Below the pieces are notes generated by a model. The model saw only the letters and a program-made list of their open reading frames with translations, was not told the DNA's origin and ran no database searches. Source: Bacteroides sp. (GTDB taxonomy: Bacteria; Bacillota; Clostridia; Lachnospirales; Lachnospiraceae). Taken from it: a stretch of DNA of 64,000 nt. Below are positions 52,880 through 62,303 of this stretch, piece after piece (the first letter of the stretch is position 1; each line of letters starts with the position of its first letter). The position numbers and the translations under genes are program-made. The stretch is from NCBI GenBank assembly GCA_023666705.1, contig JAMPBO010000009.1, positions 62,001 to 126,000 on the forward strand, written 5' to 3'.

Positions 52880-53839
52880 TCACTTAATTGTCAGCTTAAT
52901 GGTTGCTTTTTTCTTACCCGTATCCTTTGCAGTTGCTGTTATTGTCACGGTATGTCCTTTTCCCGCCTTCTTTGCAGTCACCTTTCCGTTTGCATTTACC
53001 GTGGCATAGCTTGTGTTACTGGACTTCCACGTAAGTGTTTTATAGGTAGCCTTAACAGGACTTATCTTTGCTGTTAAAGTAACACTTTTCCCTGCCTTGA
53101 TGGTTTTGGAAGACGCACTCAGCTTGATTTTCGTTATTTTTATTGCCTGTCTTTTTCCGTCGTAAAAAATGCCAAGCTTTCCTACCGTACTGTCATTGCA
53201 TGCGATACTGTCCCATTTTGTCTTGCTGCCCGCATAGTATATCCTTTTCAGCTTCGGGCAAAATTCAAACGCATTTTTTCTTATGTATTTTACGCTGACA
53301 GGTATATTTACATATACAAGACTTGAGCACATGGAAAATGTTCCCTGTCGTATCACCTTGACATTTTTCGGAATGGTAATTTTCTTCAGGCTGTAGCACT
53401 CACAAAACGCATAGTCCCCAATATAAGTTGCCTTTGAACATATTTTTATCGACGCAAGGCTGTTACACTCCATAAATGCACCATCGCCAATATAAGTAAC
53501 GGATGCAGGAAGCTTGATTTTTTTTAGGTTCTTACATTCCCAAAATGCAAGCCTTCCAATCTTTTTAATGCCTGACGGGATTGTAACCTCGGTTATTTTT
53601 GTGCAATTTCCAAAAGCATATTGACCGATTTCCACTACCTTATAGCCATCCAGTGTTTTCGGTACACTAACCACCTTATCCTTGCCCTTGTATTTTGTTA
53701 TTGTTGCCGTATTATTCTTAAGCGTATACGTGTAATCACCGCATTTATACTCCTTGTTCGTTGTACCGCCTGCCAAAACAACACTGCTATTTACCAGCAA
53801 TATCATTGCCATAAACATCATCAGTACTCTTTTTTTCAT
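52880..53839 (-). CDS. Secreted leucine-rich-repeat (BspA-type) protein with Ig-like domain
   Basis: This 319-residue exported protein has a signal peptide (KKRVLMMFMAMILLVNSSVVLA), then six or so LRR_5 repeats of about 23 residues (VVEIGQYAFGNCTKITEVTIPSGIKKIG, YIGDYAFCECYSLKKITIPKNVK), and a C-terminal bacterial Ig-like domain of the BIG_2 type (KSVTLTAKISPVKATYKTLTWKSSNTSYATVNANGKVTAKKAGKGHTVTITATAK). Such proteins are common surface or matrix binders in gut Clostridia. No cell-wall anchor motif was seen, so it may be secreted or held by the Ig-like domain. Confidence 0.88.
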   Translation of the reverse strand: MKKRVLMMFMAMILLVNSSVVLAGGTTNKEYKCGDYTYTLKNNTATITKYKGKDKVVSVPKTLDGYKVVEIGQYAFGNCTKITEVTIPSGIKKIGRLAFWECKNLKKIKLPASVTYIGDGAFMECNSLASIKICSKATYIGDYAFCECYSLKKITIPKNVKVIRQGTFSMCSSLVYVNIPVSVKYIRKNAFEFCPKLKRIYYAGSKTKWDSIACNDSTVGKLGIFYDGKRQAIKITKIKLSASSKTIKAGKSVTLTAKISPVKATYKTLTWKSSNTSYATVNANGKVTAKKAGKGHTVTITATAKDTGKKKATIKLTIK

Positions 53840-53874
53840 AAGTCATATATCCCCAATCTTTTAACAATATATTT

Positions 53875-56800
53875 TTATTTTGTTAGTTTCATGTTGCCCT
53901 TAAAACCTGTGGATGCTTTAAACAGCTTTTTGTATGCCTTATACTTACTTGACGGAACCTTAATTGCCGCCTTCTTATATATTCCGTATATGGCTTTTTT
54001 GCCTACGGTTTTAAGATTTTTTGACTTGATTGTTATTGTTTTCAGCTTTGAACATCCGTAAAATGCATTTGAACCTATGCTCTTTATGTTAGTGCCTAAC
54101 GTTACCTTCGTAAGCTTTTTGTATCCCTTGCACGCACCTGCACCTATGGATGTTATTTGGAACGTCTTTCCTCCTATCTTTACGGTACTTCCCACAGTCA
54201 GTGAGGTAAGCTTTGACTTGGAGGCTGTAACACCTACAAGGGTTACGGTTCCCTTTCCATTTGTGGCAGCATTGGTCACCTTATACTTCTTACCGCTTAC
54301 GGTATACGTCTTACCCTTTGAAATAGTTATCTTGTATGCAGCACTCACCGTACCTGTATAATTGCCTTTTCCTGTTATTATAACACGATAGCTTCCAATA
54401 TTCTTGTTTTTTCCGCCATTTGTGTAGGAAATTTTGTAATCCGTCCCGTAAACCAATGTTTTTCCGTTAAACACAACCGACTTTACACCTGGCTTTTTGT
54501 AGCTGCCCGTATAATTGAAAGATGTAGCAGAAAGCTTAACCTTCGCATTGGAATTAAGTGCTACCGGCTTGACAGTTACCTTTATGTTTTCCTCAATGCT
54601 GCTGTAATTTTCAGTGTCATAAGGTGTAAATACAGCAGTAAATTCATTGCTTCCCACATTGCCTACATACTCTTTGTTGTTTTTCCATGTCCATGTTCCA
54701 TTTTTATCGTTTGGAAGTTTAACCGATGCAAGCGTATTTCCATATACTGCCGTAATTTGTGTTGGCACGCTATACACAGGTTTACGCTTTCTGATTCCCT
54801 CTGATACCGTACAGACAAATTCTGCATCCTCCAAGCTATAATTTTCTGTAAGCTTTGTATTCTTGAATGTTATTGTTCCCAATACCTCATTGGTGCCCAC
54901 CTCTGCTGATGTATATGCTGCGGTCACGTCATAATCTGTCTTGTATACAAGCTTATCTCCTTCTGAAATATTGTTAAACAACACATTTGTAATCATCGCA
55001 TCTGTTGTCTCGTCAAAATATTTTTTCTCTACCTCAACGCCCTTCACGCTAATCTTTCTCGGCGTTATTGTCAATATTCCCGGAACAACCTCCACATTAT
55101 AATCACCCTTTGTCGCCTTACCTGTAATAGCATAAGTTCCCACACCTGTTTTTGCTGTTGCAGTGCTGCTTAAGGAAACATTAAGCTGTGCCGCCGTATC
55201 TCCTTCAGCAAGGTCCGCCTCGTTATAATCAAATTCAAATACAATATTTTTTTCTCCATATGTTACGCTTTTATCCTTTGCCGTAACAGTAATCGGCTTC
55301 TTTGCAATATCAAACGTGTATGTGTCCGTGATATCCGTGTAATTTGTTCCGCCTGATTTTATTGCAGTAATCGTTACACTTCCCGCATGCAAAATGGAAA
55401 CCTCGCCCGTAGCCGAATTTACGGAAGCACAGCCTTCCCCTTCCGTAATGCTCCATATAACAGCTCCGTCCCCACTTCCGCCCGAAGTATTGAATGAAAT
55501 GGATTGCTCCCCATATGTGACAGCTTGCGGTTTATTTGTTATGGAAAAATCCGCCTGCTTTGCCTTGTCAATTTTCACGGTGGCTGCAGTTGACACAGCA
55601 CTCTTATAATTTTCCGTTTCCTCCACAACAGCCTTTACATACCAGCTTCCTGCCTGCTCCGGCAATCCCCCAATATACGTTCCATCCTTTTTATCACTGT
55701 ACATATATGAGATTGTACCCTGACCTGTAACCTCCTCAACAATTGGTGCCACAATCGGCTCCCCGTCAAATATTTTACCTGTAATACCTGATATACTTAC
55801 AGCATTTTCCGCTTTATCAATAGTAAAATACTTCGTTATCTTTCCCGCATATTTTCCCTTGCCCGAAATTACTACTGCGGCAATTCCCGCATTTTGGTTA
55901 TCACGGTACGAAACAGCATAGTCTGTACCTTCTGTAAGCGTTTCGGTTTCATTTTTTACCGTAACATTTGGACAACATTCCTCTCCTGTATAGGTATAAG
56001 TCTCCTGCGGGAGCGTTATGTCACAGTCAGCAATATCTTTGACTGCATCCGTGTACTCTGTGTAAGTATCCCCGCAAATGTTGCAGGTATAACGGACTTC
56101 TCCCTGTTCATTCAGTGCCGGCTGCTTTATAATCTCCGATTCATAATCATGCGTTGTCAGCTTATCAAGCGGCTCCGTATAGGTATCGCCGCAAGCCTTA
56201 CAGGTATAGGTTTTCACTCCCTCCTCCGCACAGCTTGGCTCTTTTGTAACCACAGCAGTATATGTGTGGTTAATTTCCAGCTTCGGAATTGATGTTGATA
56301 CATATGCAGTTGACGTCCAGCCGTCATTAAAATATATGGATATATATTCTCCGCTGTCGCTGGCATGAAAGCTGTCAATGCTGTATATATGCGTCACACC
56401 TGATTCTGACAGGTTCGCTGCCGTAGCTGAATCAAATACTTCAACCGTATCATATCCCGTTTCCGTTTCATTCAGACGATAAATTTTGCTATGCTTCGAA
56501 GTCATCATATACCGGTAAACGGACATGGTTCCTTGGTCCCCTTCTTTTGGGGAAGCAGGGAAAATGTTGAGGGTACTGTACTTATATCCCGATTCTGTTA
56601 AAATTTGATAGCCGAAGGACACCTTATTTAACACACCTTTTTTATCTGTTATGTTATCAGGCAGTGCAGATGCGTCACCCTTGTTCGTCCAACAGCTGTT
56701 TGCCTCATCAAGGGTCCATTCGCCAAGAACAGGCACCTCATATACACATCCGTTTTCAGCAGTGACCGTAAGCGTTTTAGGCAGTGTTGTGCCTATCTTT

Positions 56801-57981
56801 TTCAGACTTTCCGTGTCATTTAAGGTTTGATACACGCCATATTCGGAATATGGAAAGGTTACTTTCTCTACGTAGGAATCCATGTATGGTCTGACATCAA
56901 CAAAATCAACGGTATAGCTGATCTGTGCTGCATTTCCTGTTGCGGTCTCCTTCAAGCCACTTACCACAACCTGATAGGATGCATCATAACGGTTTGTCGT
57001 TTTATTGTAATCCTCAGGCTGGACAATCAAAATATTTCCCTTTGACACCTGGAGTGTGTTGGCATCTGCTGTCCTTGTAACACTTTCCCCTGATGTAAGA
57101 TTTGTGATTGTAACAACAACATTCGCTGCATCATCATACCTTAGCCTTGTATCATAATCAACACCCCACACGGAGCCGTTCGGACTAACCAAATCGTTTG
57201 GCATGATTCCAGGTGCCGGGAAAGTGTAAATGCCTTCATACGAGCTTTCATTTTCTCTTGCGGCATCCTTTCCGATTGCAACATTTCCCGAATATCCAAA
57301 TTGTACATCTGATAAGCTATCCGATATCAGTGCATACCTGTGTCCCGTGGTTCCCCATGTGGTTCCGCTTAAGCTATATCCCTCGTTCATCCAGCCGGTA
57401 ATTGCTCCAAGCGGTGTGTATCCCATTGCAAGTATGTTGTGATTACACTCTGCCCCTGCGTTCCATATCTCATCACTCATATCCGCAGGCTTCGAGGAAG
57501 CACTGATATGATGGGCAAATTCAAAGTTTCTGTTAAGTGCTTCCGACTGAAGCAACGTGGAATTGGCTGACACAACCGTAAGCGGTCTTACGCCTACAAG
57601 CCATCTGTAAAAATTTGTCATGGCTGTCATTGTTTTGTGGGTGTCATCCGTAAGCACACCTGCTGCATATGGTGCCGATGTAGATGCAGGCGTCGTATAA
57701 TACGTCGCACTTTTCCCATTTTCATATGTAGCCCCTGCATATTTGGCATCCGAATATAAACGTGCAACCTGCTCAATCGTTCTTCCCTGAAAGGTTGCCA
57801 TTTCATTTAAATTATAATCAACAACATCCGCCGCCTGTTGCAGCTCACTGTTTTCCGTAAGCACTTCTGCTTCGGATACCACTGCTTCGCCTGCAAAGGC
57901 TGCCTTGCTTACTGTAGGATTACATCCTGTTATCATAACTGCAGTCAGAAAAACTGCTGTCTTTTTCTTAAAATTTATCAT
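53875..57981 (-). CDS. Large lipoprotein with CAP domain, MBG-type repeats and LRR C-terminus
   Basis: This protein has about 1368 residues. The N-terminus has a lipobox-type end (VMITGCNPT, Cys20), so it is predicted to be a lipoprotein. Residues about 105-240 are a CAP/SCP-like domain (NFYRWLVGVRPL, AHHISASSKPAD, ECNHNILAMGYTPLGAITGWMNEGYS, GHRYALIS). A beta-rich region follows, then two CxxCGxxYTE repeats (TCKACGDTYTE, TCNICGDTYTE) and several MBG/YDG-type domains (YTYTGEECCPNVTVKN, KPITVTAKDKSVTYGEKNI). The last 90 or so residues are an LRR_5 block (YKKLTKVTLGTNIKSIGSNAFYGCSKLKTI). The start is placed at the ATG at 57981, which has AAAGGAG 7 nt upstream. It is probably surface-exposed adhesin- or enzyme-like; the ligand is unknown. 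Confidence 0.85.
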   Translation of the reverse strand: MINFKKKTAVFLTAVMITGCNPTVSKAAFAGEAVVSEAEVLTENSELQQAADVVDYNLNEMATFQGRTIEQVARLYSDAKYAGATYENGKSATYYTTPASTSAPYAAGVLTDDTHKTMTAMTNFYRWLVGVRPLTVVSANSTLLQSEALNRNFEFAHHISASSKPADMSDEIWNAGAECNHNILAMGYTPLGAITGWMNEGYSLSGTTWGTTGHRYALISDSLSDVQFGYSGNVAIGKDAARENESSYEGIYTFPAPGIMPNDLVSPNGSVWGVDYDTRLRYDDAANVVVTITNLTSGESVTRTADANTLQVSKGNILIVQPEDYNKTTNRYDASYQVVVSGLKETATGNAAQISYTVDFVDVRPYMDSYVEKVTFPYSEYGVYQTLNDTESLKKIGTTLPKTLTVTAENGCVYEVPVLGEWTLDEANSCWTNKGDASALPDNITDKKGVLNKVSFGYQILTESGYKYSTLNIFPASPKEGDQGTMSVYRYMMTSKHSKIYRLNETETGYDTVEVFDSATAANLSESGVTHIYSIDSFHASDSGEYISIYFNDGWTSTAYVSTSIPKLEINHTYTAVVTKEPSCAEEGVKTYTCKACGDTYTEPLDKLTTHDYESEIIKQPALNEQGEVRYTCNICGDTYTEYTDAVKDIADCDITLPQETYTYTGEECCPNVTVKNETETLTEGTDYAVSYRDNQNAGIAAVVISGKGKYAGKITKYFTIDKAENAVSISGITGKIFDGEPIVAPIVEEVTGQGTISYMYSDKKDGTYIGGLPEQAGSWYVKAVVEETENYKSAVSTAATVKIDKAKQADFSITNKPQAVTYGEQSISFNTSGGSGDGAVIWSITEGEGCASVNSATGEVSILHAGSVTITAIKSGGTNYTDITDTYTFDIAKKPITVTAKDKSVTYGEKNIVFEFDYNEADLAEGDTAAQLNVSLSSTATAKTGVGTYAITGKATKGDYNVEVVPGILTITPRKISVKGVEVEKKYFDETTDAMITNVLFNNISEGDKLVYKTDYDVTAAYTSAEVGTNEVLGTITFKNTKLTENYSLEDAEFVCTVSEGIRKRKPVYSVPTQITAVYGNTLASVKLPNDKNGTWTWKNNKEYVGNVGSNEFTAVFTPYDTENYSSIEENIKVTVKPVALNSNAKVKLSATSFNYTGSYKKPGVKSVVFNGKTLVYGTDYKISYTNGGKNKNIGSYRVIITGKGNYTGTVSAAYKITISKGKTYTVSGKKYKVTNAATNGKGTVTLVGVTASKSKLTSLTVGSTVKIGGKTFQITSIGAGACKGYKKLTKVTLGTNIKSIGSNAFYGCSKLKTITIKSKNLKTVGKKAIYGIYKKAAIKVPSSKYKAYKKLFKASTGFKGNMKLTK

Positions 57982-58012
57982 GCATATTCTCCTTTCAATG
58001 AATATCAGTCCA

Positions 58013-58093
58013 TTCAATTGCATGTTCACCCAGCACAAGGGTGGAACTGATAGAACTGAACGAAATATCAAGCTTTCAATTGCATGTTCACCC
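58013..58093. repeat. 19-bp direct repeat upstream of the CAP lipoprotein gene
   Basis: TTCAATTGCATGTTCACCC occurs at 58013-58031 and 58075-58093, 62 bp apart. It lies in the leader or promoter of the lipoprotein gene, in the 322-nt gap 57982-58303, whose other content is the nadC terminator. It may be a binding site pair, a recombination trace or a duplicated leader segment. Confidence 0.75.
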
Positions 58094-58234
58094 TTCATGG
58101 AAGGCTTGGCATATTGAATTTATTTCACGAAACATATATATTTATAATAATATATATATCGAATATCCGCAATTGTTATTTTTTGTCATGTATATTGTAA
58201 AAATAAGAAATTAAATGAATTTTTCCAATAAAGC

Positions 58235-58263
58235 AAAAAGGCACAGGAAGTTTTCCTATGCCA
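58235..58263 (-). terminator. Rho-independent terminator after nadC
   Basis: On the minus strand GGCATAGGAA pairs with TTCCTGTGCC (one mismatch) and TTTTTGC follows. Confidence 0.85.
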
Positions 58264-58303
58264 AATGAGAACGTGTTTTTGCGTTATCAGCCGCTGCCAT
58301 GCT

Positions 58304-59158
58304 CTACAACGGCTTCATATTTTTCAGACTGATGTCCATGATTGGTGCCGAGTGGGTCAGTGCCCCTGCCGACACATAATCCACACCGATATCTGCAATC
58401 TCAGCCAGACGTGCCTTCGTCACATTTCCCGAACACTCGGTTTCTGCTTTTCCCGCAACACGTCTCACTGCCTCTCTCATGGTGTCATTGTCCATATTGT
58501 CTAACATAATGATGTCTGCACCTGCAGCCAATGCTTCATCAAGCTGCTCCAGAGTTTCAACCTCAACCTCAACCTTACGCACAAACGGAGCATACTCCTT
58601 CGCCATGCTTACCGCCTTGGTAATGCTTCCTGCTGCACCTATATGGTTATCCTTAATCAGTATTCCGTCTGAAAGGTTGTATCTGTGGTTTGTTCCGCCA
58701 CCAACCTTAACTGCATACTTTTCAAACGGTCTCATGTTCGGCGTTGTTTTTCTGGTGTCAAGAAGCTTTGTTTTTTTTCCTGCAAGCTCCTTTACAAGGC
58801 TGTTTGTAAAGGTTGCGATTCCACTCATCCGCTGGAGATAATTAAGTCCCGTTCTCTCTCCTGAAAGTAGTGCCCTGATATCTCCTTTTATCACACCCAT
58901 AACCTGTCCGTTTGCCACAAAATCTCCATCCCTCACATCGGTCTCAAACACAGCCTCATCGTCAAGCAATTCAAAGGTTCTTTTAAATACCTCAAGCCCG
59001 CATATGATACCATCCTGCTTACAAATCAGCTCCGCACTGCCCTTACATGCCTGACGCATAATTGCGTTGGTTGTCACATCCTCACTGGTGATATCCTCCT
59101 GCAATGCATTTAATATGTATCTGTCAATATTTACCCTATTGGTCACACCATTTATCAT
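58304..59158 (-). CDS. nadC: Nicotinate-nucleotide pyrophosphorylase (quinolinate phosphoribosyltransferase)
   Basis: This enzyme converts quinolinate and PRPP to nicotinate mononucleotide in de novo NAD synthesis. The 284 residues have the motif KLLDTRKTTPNMRPFEKYAVKVGGGTNHRYNLSDGILIKDNH, typical of NadC, and NYLQRMSGIATFT. Its start overlaps the nadB end by 23 nt. nadA, usually between or beside them, is not in the window. Confidence 0.97.
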   Translation of the reverse strand: MINGVTNRVNIDRYILNALQEDITSEDVTTNAIMRQACKGSAELICKQDGIICGLEVFKRTFELLDDEAVFETDVRDGDFVANGQVMGVIKGDIRALLSGERTGLNYLQRMSGIATFTNSLVKELAGKKTKLLDTRKTTPNMRPFEKYAVKVGGGTNHRYNLSDGILIKDNHIGAAGSITKAVSMAKEYAPFVRKVEVEVETLEQLDEALAAGADIIMLDNMDNDTMREAVRRVAGKAETECSGNVTKARLAEIADIGVDYVSAGALTHSAPIMDISLKNMKPL

Positions 59159-60437
59159 AAAATTCCCTGTCCCTTCTTTTTATTTCATCCATAATAATTT
59201 GTCTGTTTTCTTCATCCCATTTTTCCGTATTTTGGTATCTGTCAAGAGATACCTCCGACTGCATATACGGAATATGACTGATTTCCTCGCTGATAATCCA
59301 GCCTGCCCGCTCCGCAAAAACAAGGCTTTCCAAAAGGGAATTACTTGCCAGACGGTTCGCGCCGTGTACCCCGTTACATGCGGTCTCACCTACGGCAAAC
59401 AGATGTCCGACCGAAGTTCTTCCATATGTATCTGCAAGAATTCCTCCCATGAGATAATGCTGTGCAGGGGTTACGGGAATATCCTCCCTGCCAAGGTCAT
59501 ACCCAACCTCCTTACAATGTCTGTATATATTTGGAAACCTTCTGATAATTTCCTCCTTTGGCATATGCTTCATCGACAGCATCACAAATGGGCGTCCATC
59601 TGCTTCCATCTGCTTCTTTATCGCATCCGTAACAACATCCCGTGGAAGCAGTTCGTCCACAAAACGTTCACCCGCCTTGTTGAGCAGTATTCCTCCCTCG
59701 CCCCTCACCGACTCCGATATCAGGAACTTCCGGTTACTATCCTTTTCATAAAGCGTGGTAGGATGTATTTGGATGTAATTTATATTTTGAAGCTTTATTC
59801 CATGCCTTAACGCAAGGGCAAAGCTGTCTCCCGTTATATGCCTGAAATTTGTGGAATGGGCAAACAATCCGCCAATCCCACCTGTCGCAAGAACGACCTC
59901 CCTTGCAAAAAACGGTTTTACTTCATTTTGGCAGGACATCACAACACCGTGGCACACATTATCTTCTATAATAAGGTCAAGCATTTTTGTGTACTCCTTT
60001 AGCGTAATGTTTTCACGCTCCTTGACACATGCCAAAAGCTTATTTGTTATTTCCTTGCCCGTCACATCCTTATGATGCAGAATTCTGTATGTAGAATGGG
60101 CACCCTCTCTTGTATACTCATATGTGCCATCCTTGTTTAAATCAAATTCCACTCCATACTCCACAAGCCGCTCCATAATCATGGGAGAATTCTCTATCAT
60201 CACCCTGACGGAGTCCTGATTATTTTCGTATCTGCCCGCCCTTAAGGTATCCTCCAAAAAGCTGTCAAAATCCCCCGGTTCCTTCAAGGTACAGATACCG
60301 CCCTGTGCAAGGTAGGAATCACTGTTTTCAATTTTATCCTTTGATATTATAAGAACCTTATAATCAGGTGAGATTGACAATGCCGTAAAAAGACCTGCAA
60401 CACCTGTTCCTACAATAATAACATCGTATTTTTCCAC
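59136..60437 (-). CDS. nadB: L-aspartate oxidase
   Basis: This FAD enzyme converts aspartate to iminoaspartate. The 433 residues begin with the FAD motif KYDVIIVGTGVAGLFTALS and have REGAHSTYRILHHKDVTGKEI, VLATGGIGGLFAHSTN and HPTTLYE (active-site region). The C-terminal helical domain is shorter than in E. coli, as in other Clostridia. I use the GTG at 60437, with AGAGGA 7 nt upstream; a TTG at 60470 is an alternative. Confidence 0.93.
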   Translation of the reverse strand: MEKYDVIIVGTGVAGLFTALSISPDYKVLIISKDKIENSDSYLAQGGICTLKEPGDFDSFLEDTLRAGRYENNQDSVRVMIENSPMIMERLVEYGVEFDLNKDGTYEYTREGAHSTYRILHHKDVTGKEITNKLLACVKERENITLKEYTKMLDLIIEDNVCHGVVMSCQNEVKPFFAREVVLATGGIGGLFAHSTNFRHITGDSFALALRHGIKLQNINYIQIHPTTLYEKDSNRKFLISESVRGEGGILLNKAGERFVDELLPRDVVTDAIKKQMEADGRPFVMLSMKHMPKEEIIRRFPNIYRHCKEVGYDLGREDIPVTPAQHYLMGGILADTYGRTSVGHLFAVGETACNGVHGANRLASNSLLESLVFAERAGWIISEEISHIPYMQSEVSLDRYQNTEKWDEENRQIIMDEIKRRDREFYDKWCDQ

Positions 60438-60502
60438 TTTTTGTTCCTCTGTTGTCCTCTTTTGCTCCAAAAGTTATACCCAATAATAATGGCATAAAGT
60501 AG

Positions 60503-60530
60503 TTGTAATGTCAATGAATTGTGGTATTAT
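60503..60530 (+). promoter_or_regulatory. Promoter of murC
   Basis: TTGTAA (60503-60508), 16 nt, TATTAT (60525-60530). Transcription would start near 60537, placing the palindromic repeat array in the murC leader. Confidence 0.5.
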
Positions 60531-60532
60531 AT

Positions 60533-60663
60533 GTCCTAAGGGGGACCGGCGGAGCCGGGGGATTCCTTAGGACGTCCCTCGAAGCAGGGACCGGCGGAGC
60601 CGGGGGATTCCTTAGGACATCCCTCGAAGCAGGGACCGGCGAAGCCGGGGGATTCCTTAGGAC
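60533..60663 (+). repeat. GC-rich palindromic repeat array (REP-like) in the murC leader
   Basis: Three head-to-tail units: 60533-60573 (41 bp, variant left end), 60574-60618 and 60619-60663 (45 bp each, nearly identical). Each 45-bp unit contains GTCCCT-CGAAGC-AGGGAC (a hairpin), CCGGC-GGA-GCCGG (a second hairpin) and ends CCTTAGGAC, which pairs with GTCCTAAGG at the left end of the array. It is far richer in G and C than the surroundings. It resembles repetitive extragenic palindromes; the family could not be named from this window. Confidence 0.85.
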
Positions 60664-60697
60664 AGACCCATTTTATTTTTTATGGAAGGTGAACAAT

Positions 60698-62080
60698 ATG
60701 TATAAGGTAGATTTTAATAAGCCCTGCCATGTTTATTTCATGGGAATTGGGGGCATTAGCATGAGCGGTCTTGCTGAAATTCTTCTTGCCGAAGGATTTA
60801 CAGTTTCCGGCTCCGATATGAAAGCATCCGATATTACGGACTCACTCATAAAGCAGGGTGCATCCGTGAAAATAGGTCAGGTTGCTGAAAATATAACAGG
60901 TACCATTGACTTAGTTGTCTACACTGCGGCAATCAGCAAGGATAATCCTGAATATGTTGCCGTATGTGAGAAGGGAATTCCGATGCTCACAAGGGCACAG
61001 CTTCTTGGTCAGATTATGGGCAACTACAAATATTCCATTGCCATAAGCGGAACCCACGGCAAGACAACCACTACCTCCATGATGTCGCATGTTCTCCTCA
61101 AGGGTGACACAGACCCTACCGTTTCCATCGGCGGCATGCTGGATGTAATCGGCGGAAATATACGCGTGGGCAAGTCTGAATACTTTGTGACAGAGGCATG
61201 TGAGTACACCAACAGCTATCATGCATTTAACCCATACATAAGCATCATATTAAATGTCGATGCGGACCATCTCGACTTCTTCAGCGGAATAGAGGAAATC
61301 GCTGCATCCTTTAAAACCTTTGCCGAGAAGCTTCCCGATAACGGGCTGCTCGTAATTAACGGCGACATGGAATACACGGATTACATATGCTCCGACATCA
61401 GATGCGACATCCATACCTTCGGACTGAATTCGAATAATATGTACTCTGCAAAGGACATTACCTTTGATGCTGAGGGGCATCCTACATACACACTGGTTGT
61501 AAACGGCGAACCGAAGGATGTAATAAGCCTCCACTCCACGGGAATTCACAACGTATCAAACTCACTTTCCGTTATTGCAGTTGCCACAAGGCTTGGCATA
61601 TCCATGGAACATATTAAGGCGGGACTGTTCGAGTGCAGCAGTGCGAAAAGACGTTTTGAAAAAAAGGGAACTACGGCGTCCGGCGTTATAGTGGTTGACG
61701 ATTATGCACACCATCCCACCGAGATATCCGCGACTCTTGCTGCGGCAAAAAACACCCCACACAATGAGCTGTGGTGTGTATTTCAACCGCATACATACAC
61801 CAGAACCCACGCACTGCTTAATGATTTTGCCAAATCACTTTCCGTTTGCGATCACGTTATTTTGGCAGACATATACGCCGCAAGGGAAAAGGATACAGGG
61901 CTTGTCTCCTCCATGGACCTGTGTGACAAAATAAATGAGGCAGGCGGCAATGCCACGTACTTAGGCGATTTTGAGGCAATCAAAAATTATGCCGAAAAAA
62001 ATTGCAAAAAAAATGATTTGTTGATAACTATGGGTGCGGGAAATATTGATTTAATCGGAACCGACCTCCTAAAAAAATAA
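60698..62080 (+). CDS. murC: UDP-N-acetylmuramate-L-alanine ligase
   Basis: This peptidoglycan precursor ligase has VYFMGIGGISMSGLAEILL at the N-terminus, SGTHGKTTTTSMMSHVLL (ATP loop), the central domain motif DADHLDFF, and VDDYAHHPTEISATL in the C-terminal domain. The 460 residues match the family. The ATG at 60698 has GGAAGGTG upstream. The frame stays open leftward through the repeat array, but that extension is not part of the enzyme. Confidence 0.96.
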   Translation: MYKVDFNKPCHVYFMGIGGISMSGLAEILLAEGFTVSGSDMKASDITDSLIKQGASVKIGQVAENITGTIDLVVYTAAISKDNPEYVAVCEKGIPMLTRAQLLGQIMGNYKYSIAISGTHGKTTTTSMMSHVLLKGDTDPTVSIGGMLDVIGGNIRVGKSEYFVTEACEYTNSYHAFNPYISIILNVDADHLDFFSGIEEIAASFKTFAEKLPDNGLLVINGDMEYTDYICSDIRCDIHTFGLNSNNMYSAKDITFDAEGHPTYTLVVNGEPKDVISLHSTGIHNVSNSLSVIAVATRLGISMEHIKAGLFECSSAKRRFEKKGTTASGVIVVDDYAHHPTEISATLAAAKNTPHNELWCVFQPHTYTRTHALLNDFAKSLSVCDHVILADIYAAREKDTGLVSSMDLCDKINEAGGNATYLGDFEAIKNYAEKNCKKNDLLITMGAGNIDLIGTDLLKK

Positions 62081-62249
62081 TTATCCACAATATCCACAGA
62101 GTCATTCACATCAAAATCACGGAATGGCTCTGTATTTAATTGTTTACATAATGCAGATATCTTTATCACATAATTCAACAAATAATTTAAGGTAACAAAA
62201 TTATGGTAACATCCCATCAACATTATCCACATTTTCCACATTTTTCACA
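62081..62249. promoter_or_regulatory. DnaA-box-like cluster upstream of the helicase-loader operon
   Basis: Two consensus TTATCCACA boxes (62081-62089 and 62223-62231), one-off ATATCCACA (62090-62098), TTTTCCACA (62232-62240) and degenerate TTTTTCACA (62241-62249). Those at 62223, 62232 and 62241 are contiguous, head-to-tail 9-mers. Also TTATCACA at 62163. The 62081/62090 pair overlaps the murC terminator. Functional binding is inference. Confidence 0.6.
62097..62140 (+). terminator. Hairpin terminator after murC
   Basis: CAGAGTCATTC pairs with GAATGGCTCTG (one G-T) around a 14-nt loop and is followed by TATTTAATTGTTT, a weak T-tract. Confidence 0.6.
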
Positions 62250-62275
62250 TTTTTGCCTATCGAAAAGACGTTCTC

Positions 62276-62303
62276 TTGAAATAAAAAATGCCTATGTTAT
62301 AAT
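62276..62303 (+). promoter_or_regulatory. Promoter of the dnaD-like/dnaI-like operon
   Basis: TTGAAA (62276-62281), 16 nt, consensus TATAAT (62298-62303). It begins 26 bp downstream of the last DnaA-box-like 9-mer. Confidence 0.7.

Noticed and set aside
60521..60697. N-terminal extension of MurC through the repeat array
   Set aside because: The frame is open only because the 45-bp unit is a multiple of three. A ribosome site fits the ATG at 60698, which matches the family N-terminus, and the likely transcription start is after 60521.
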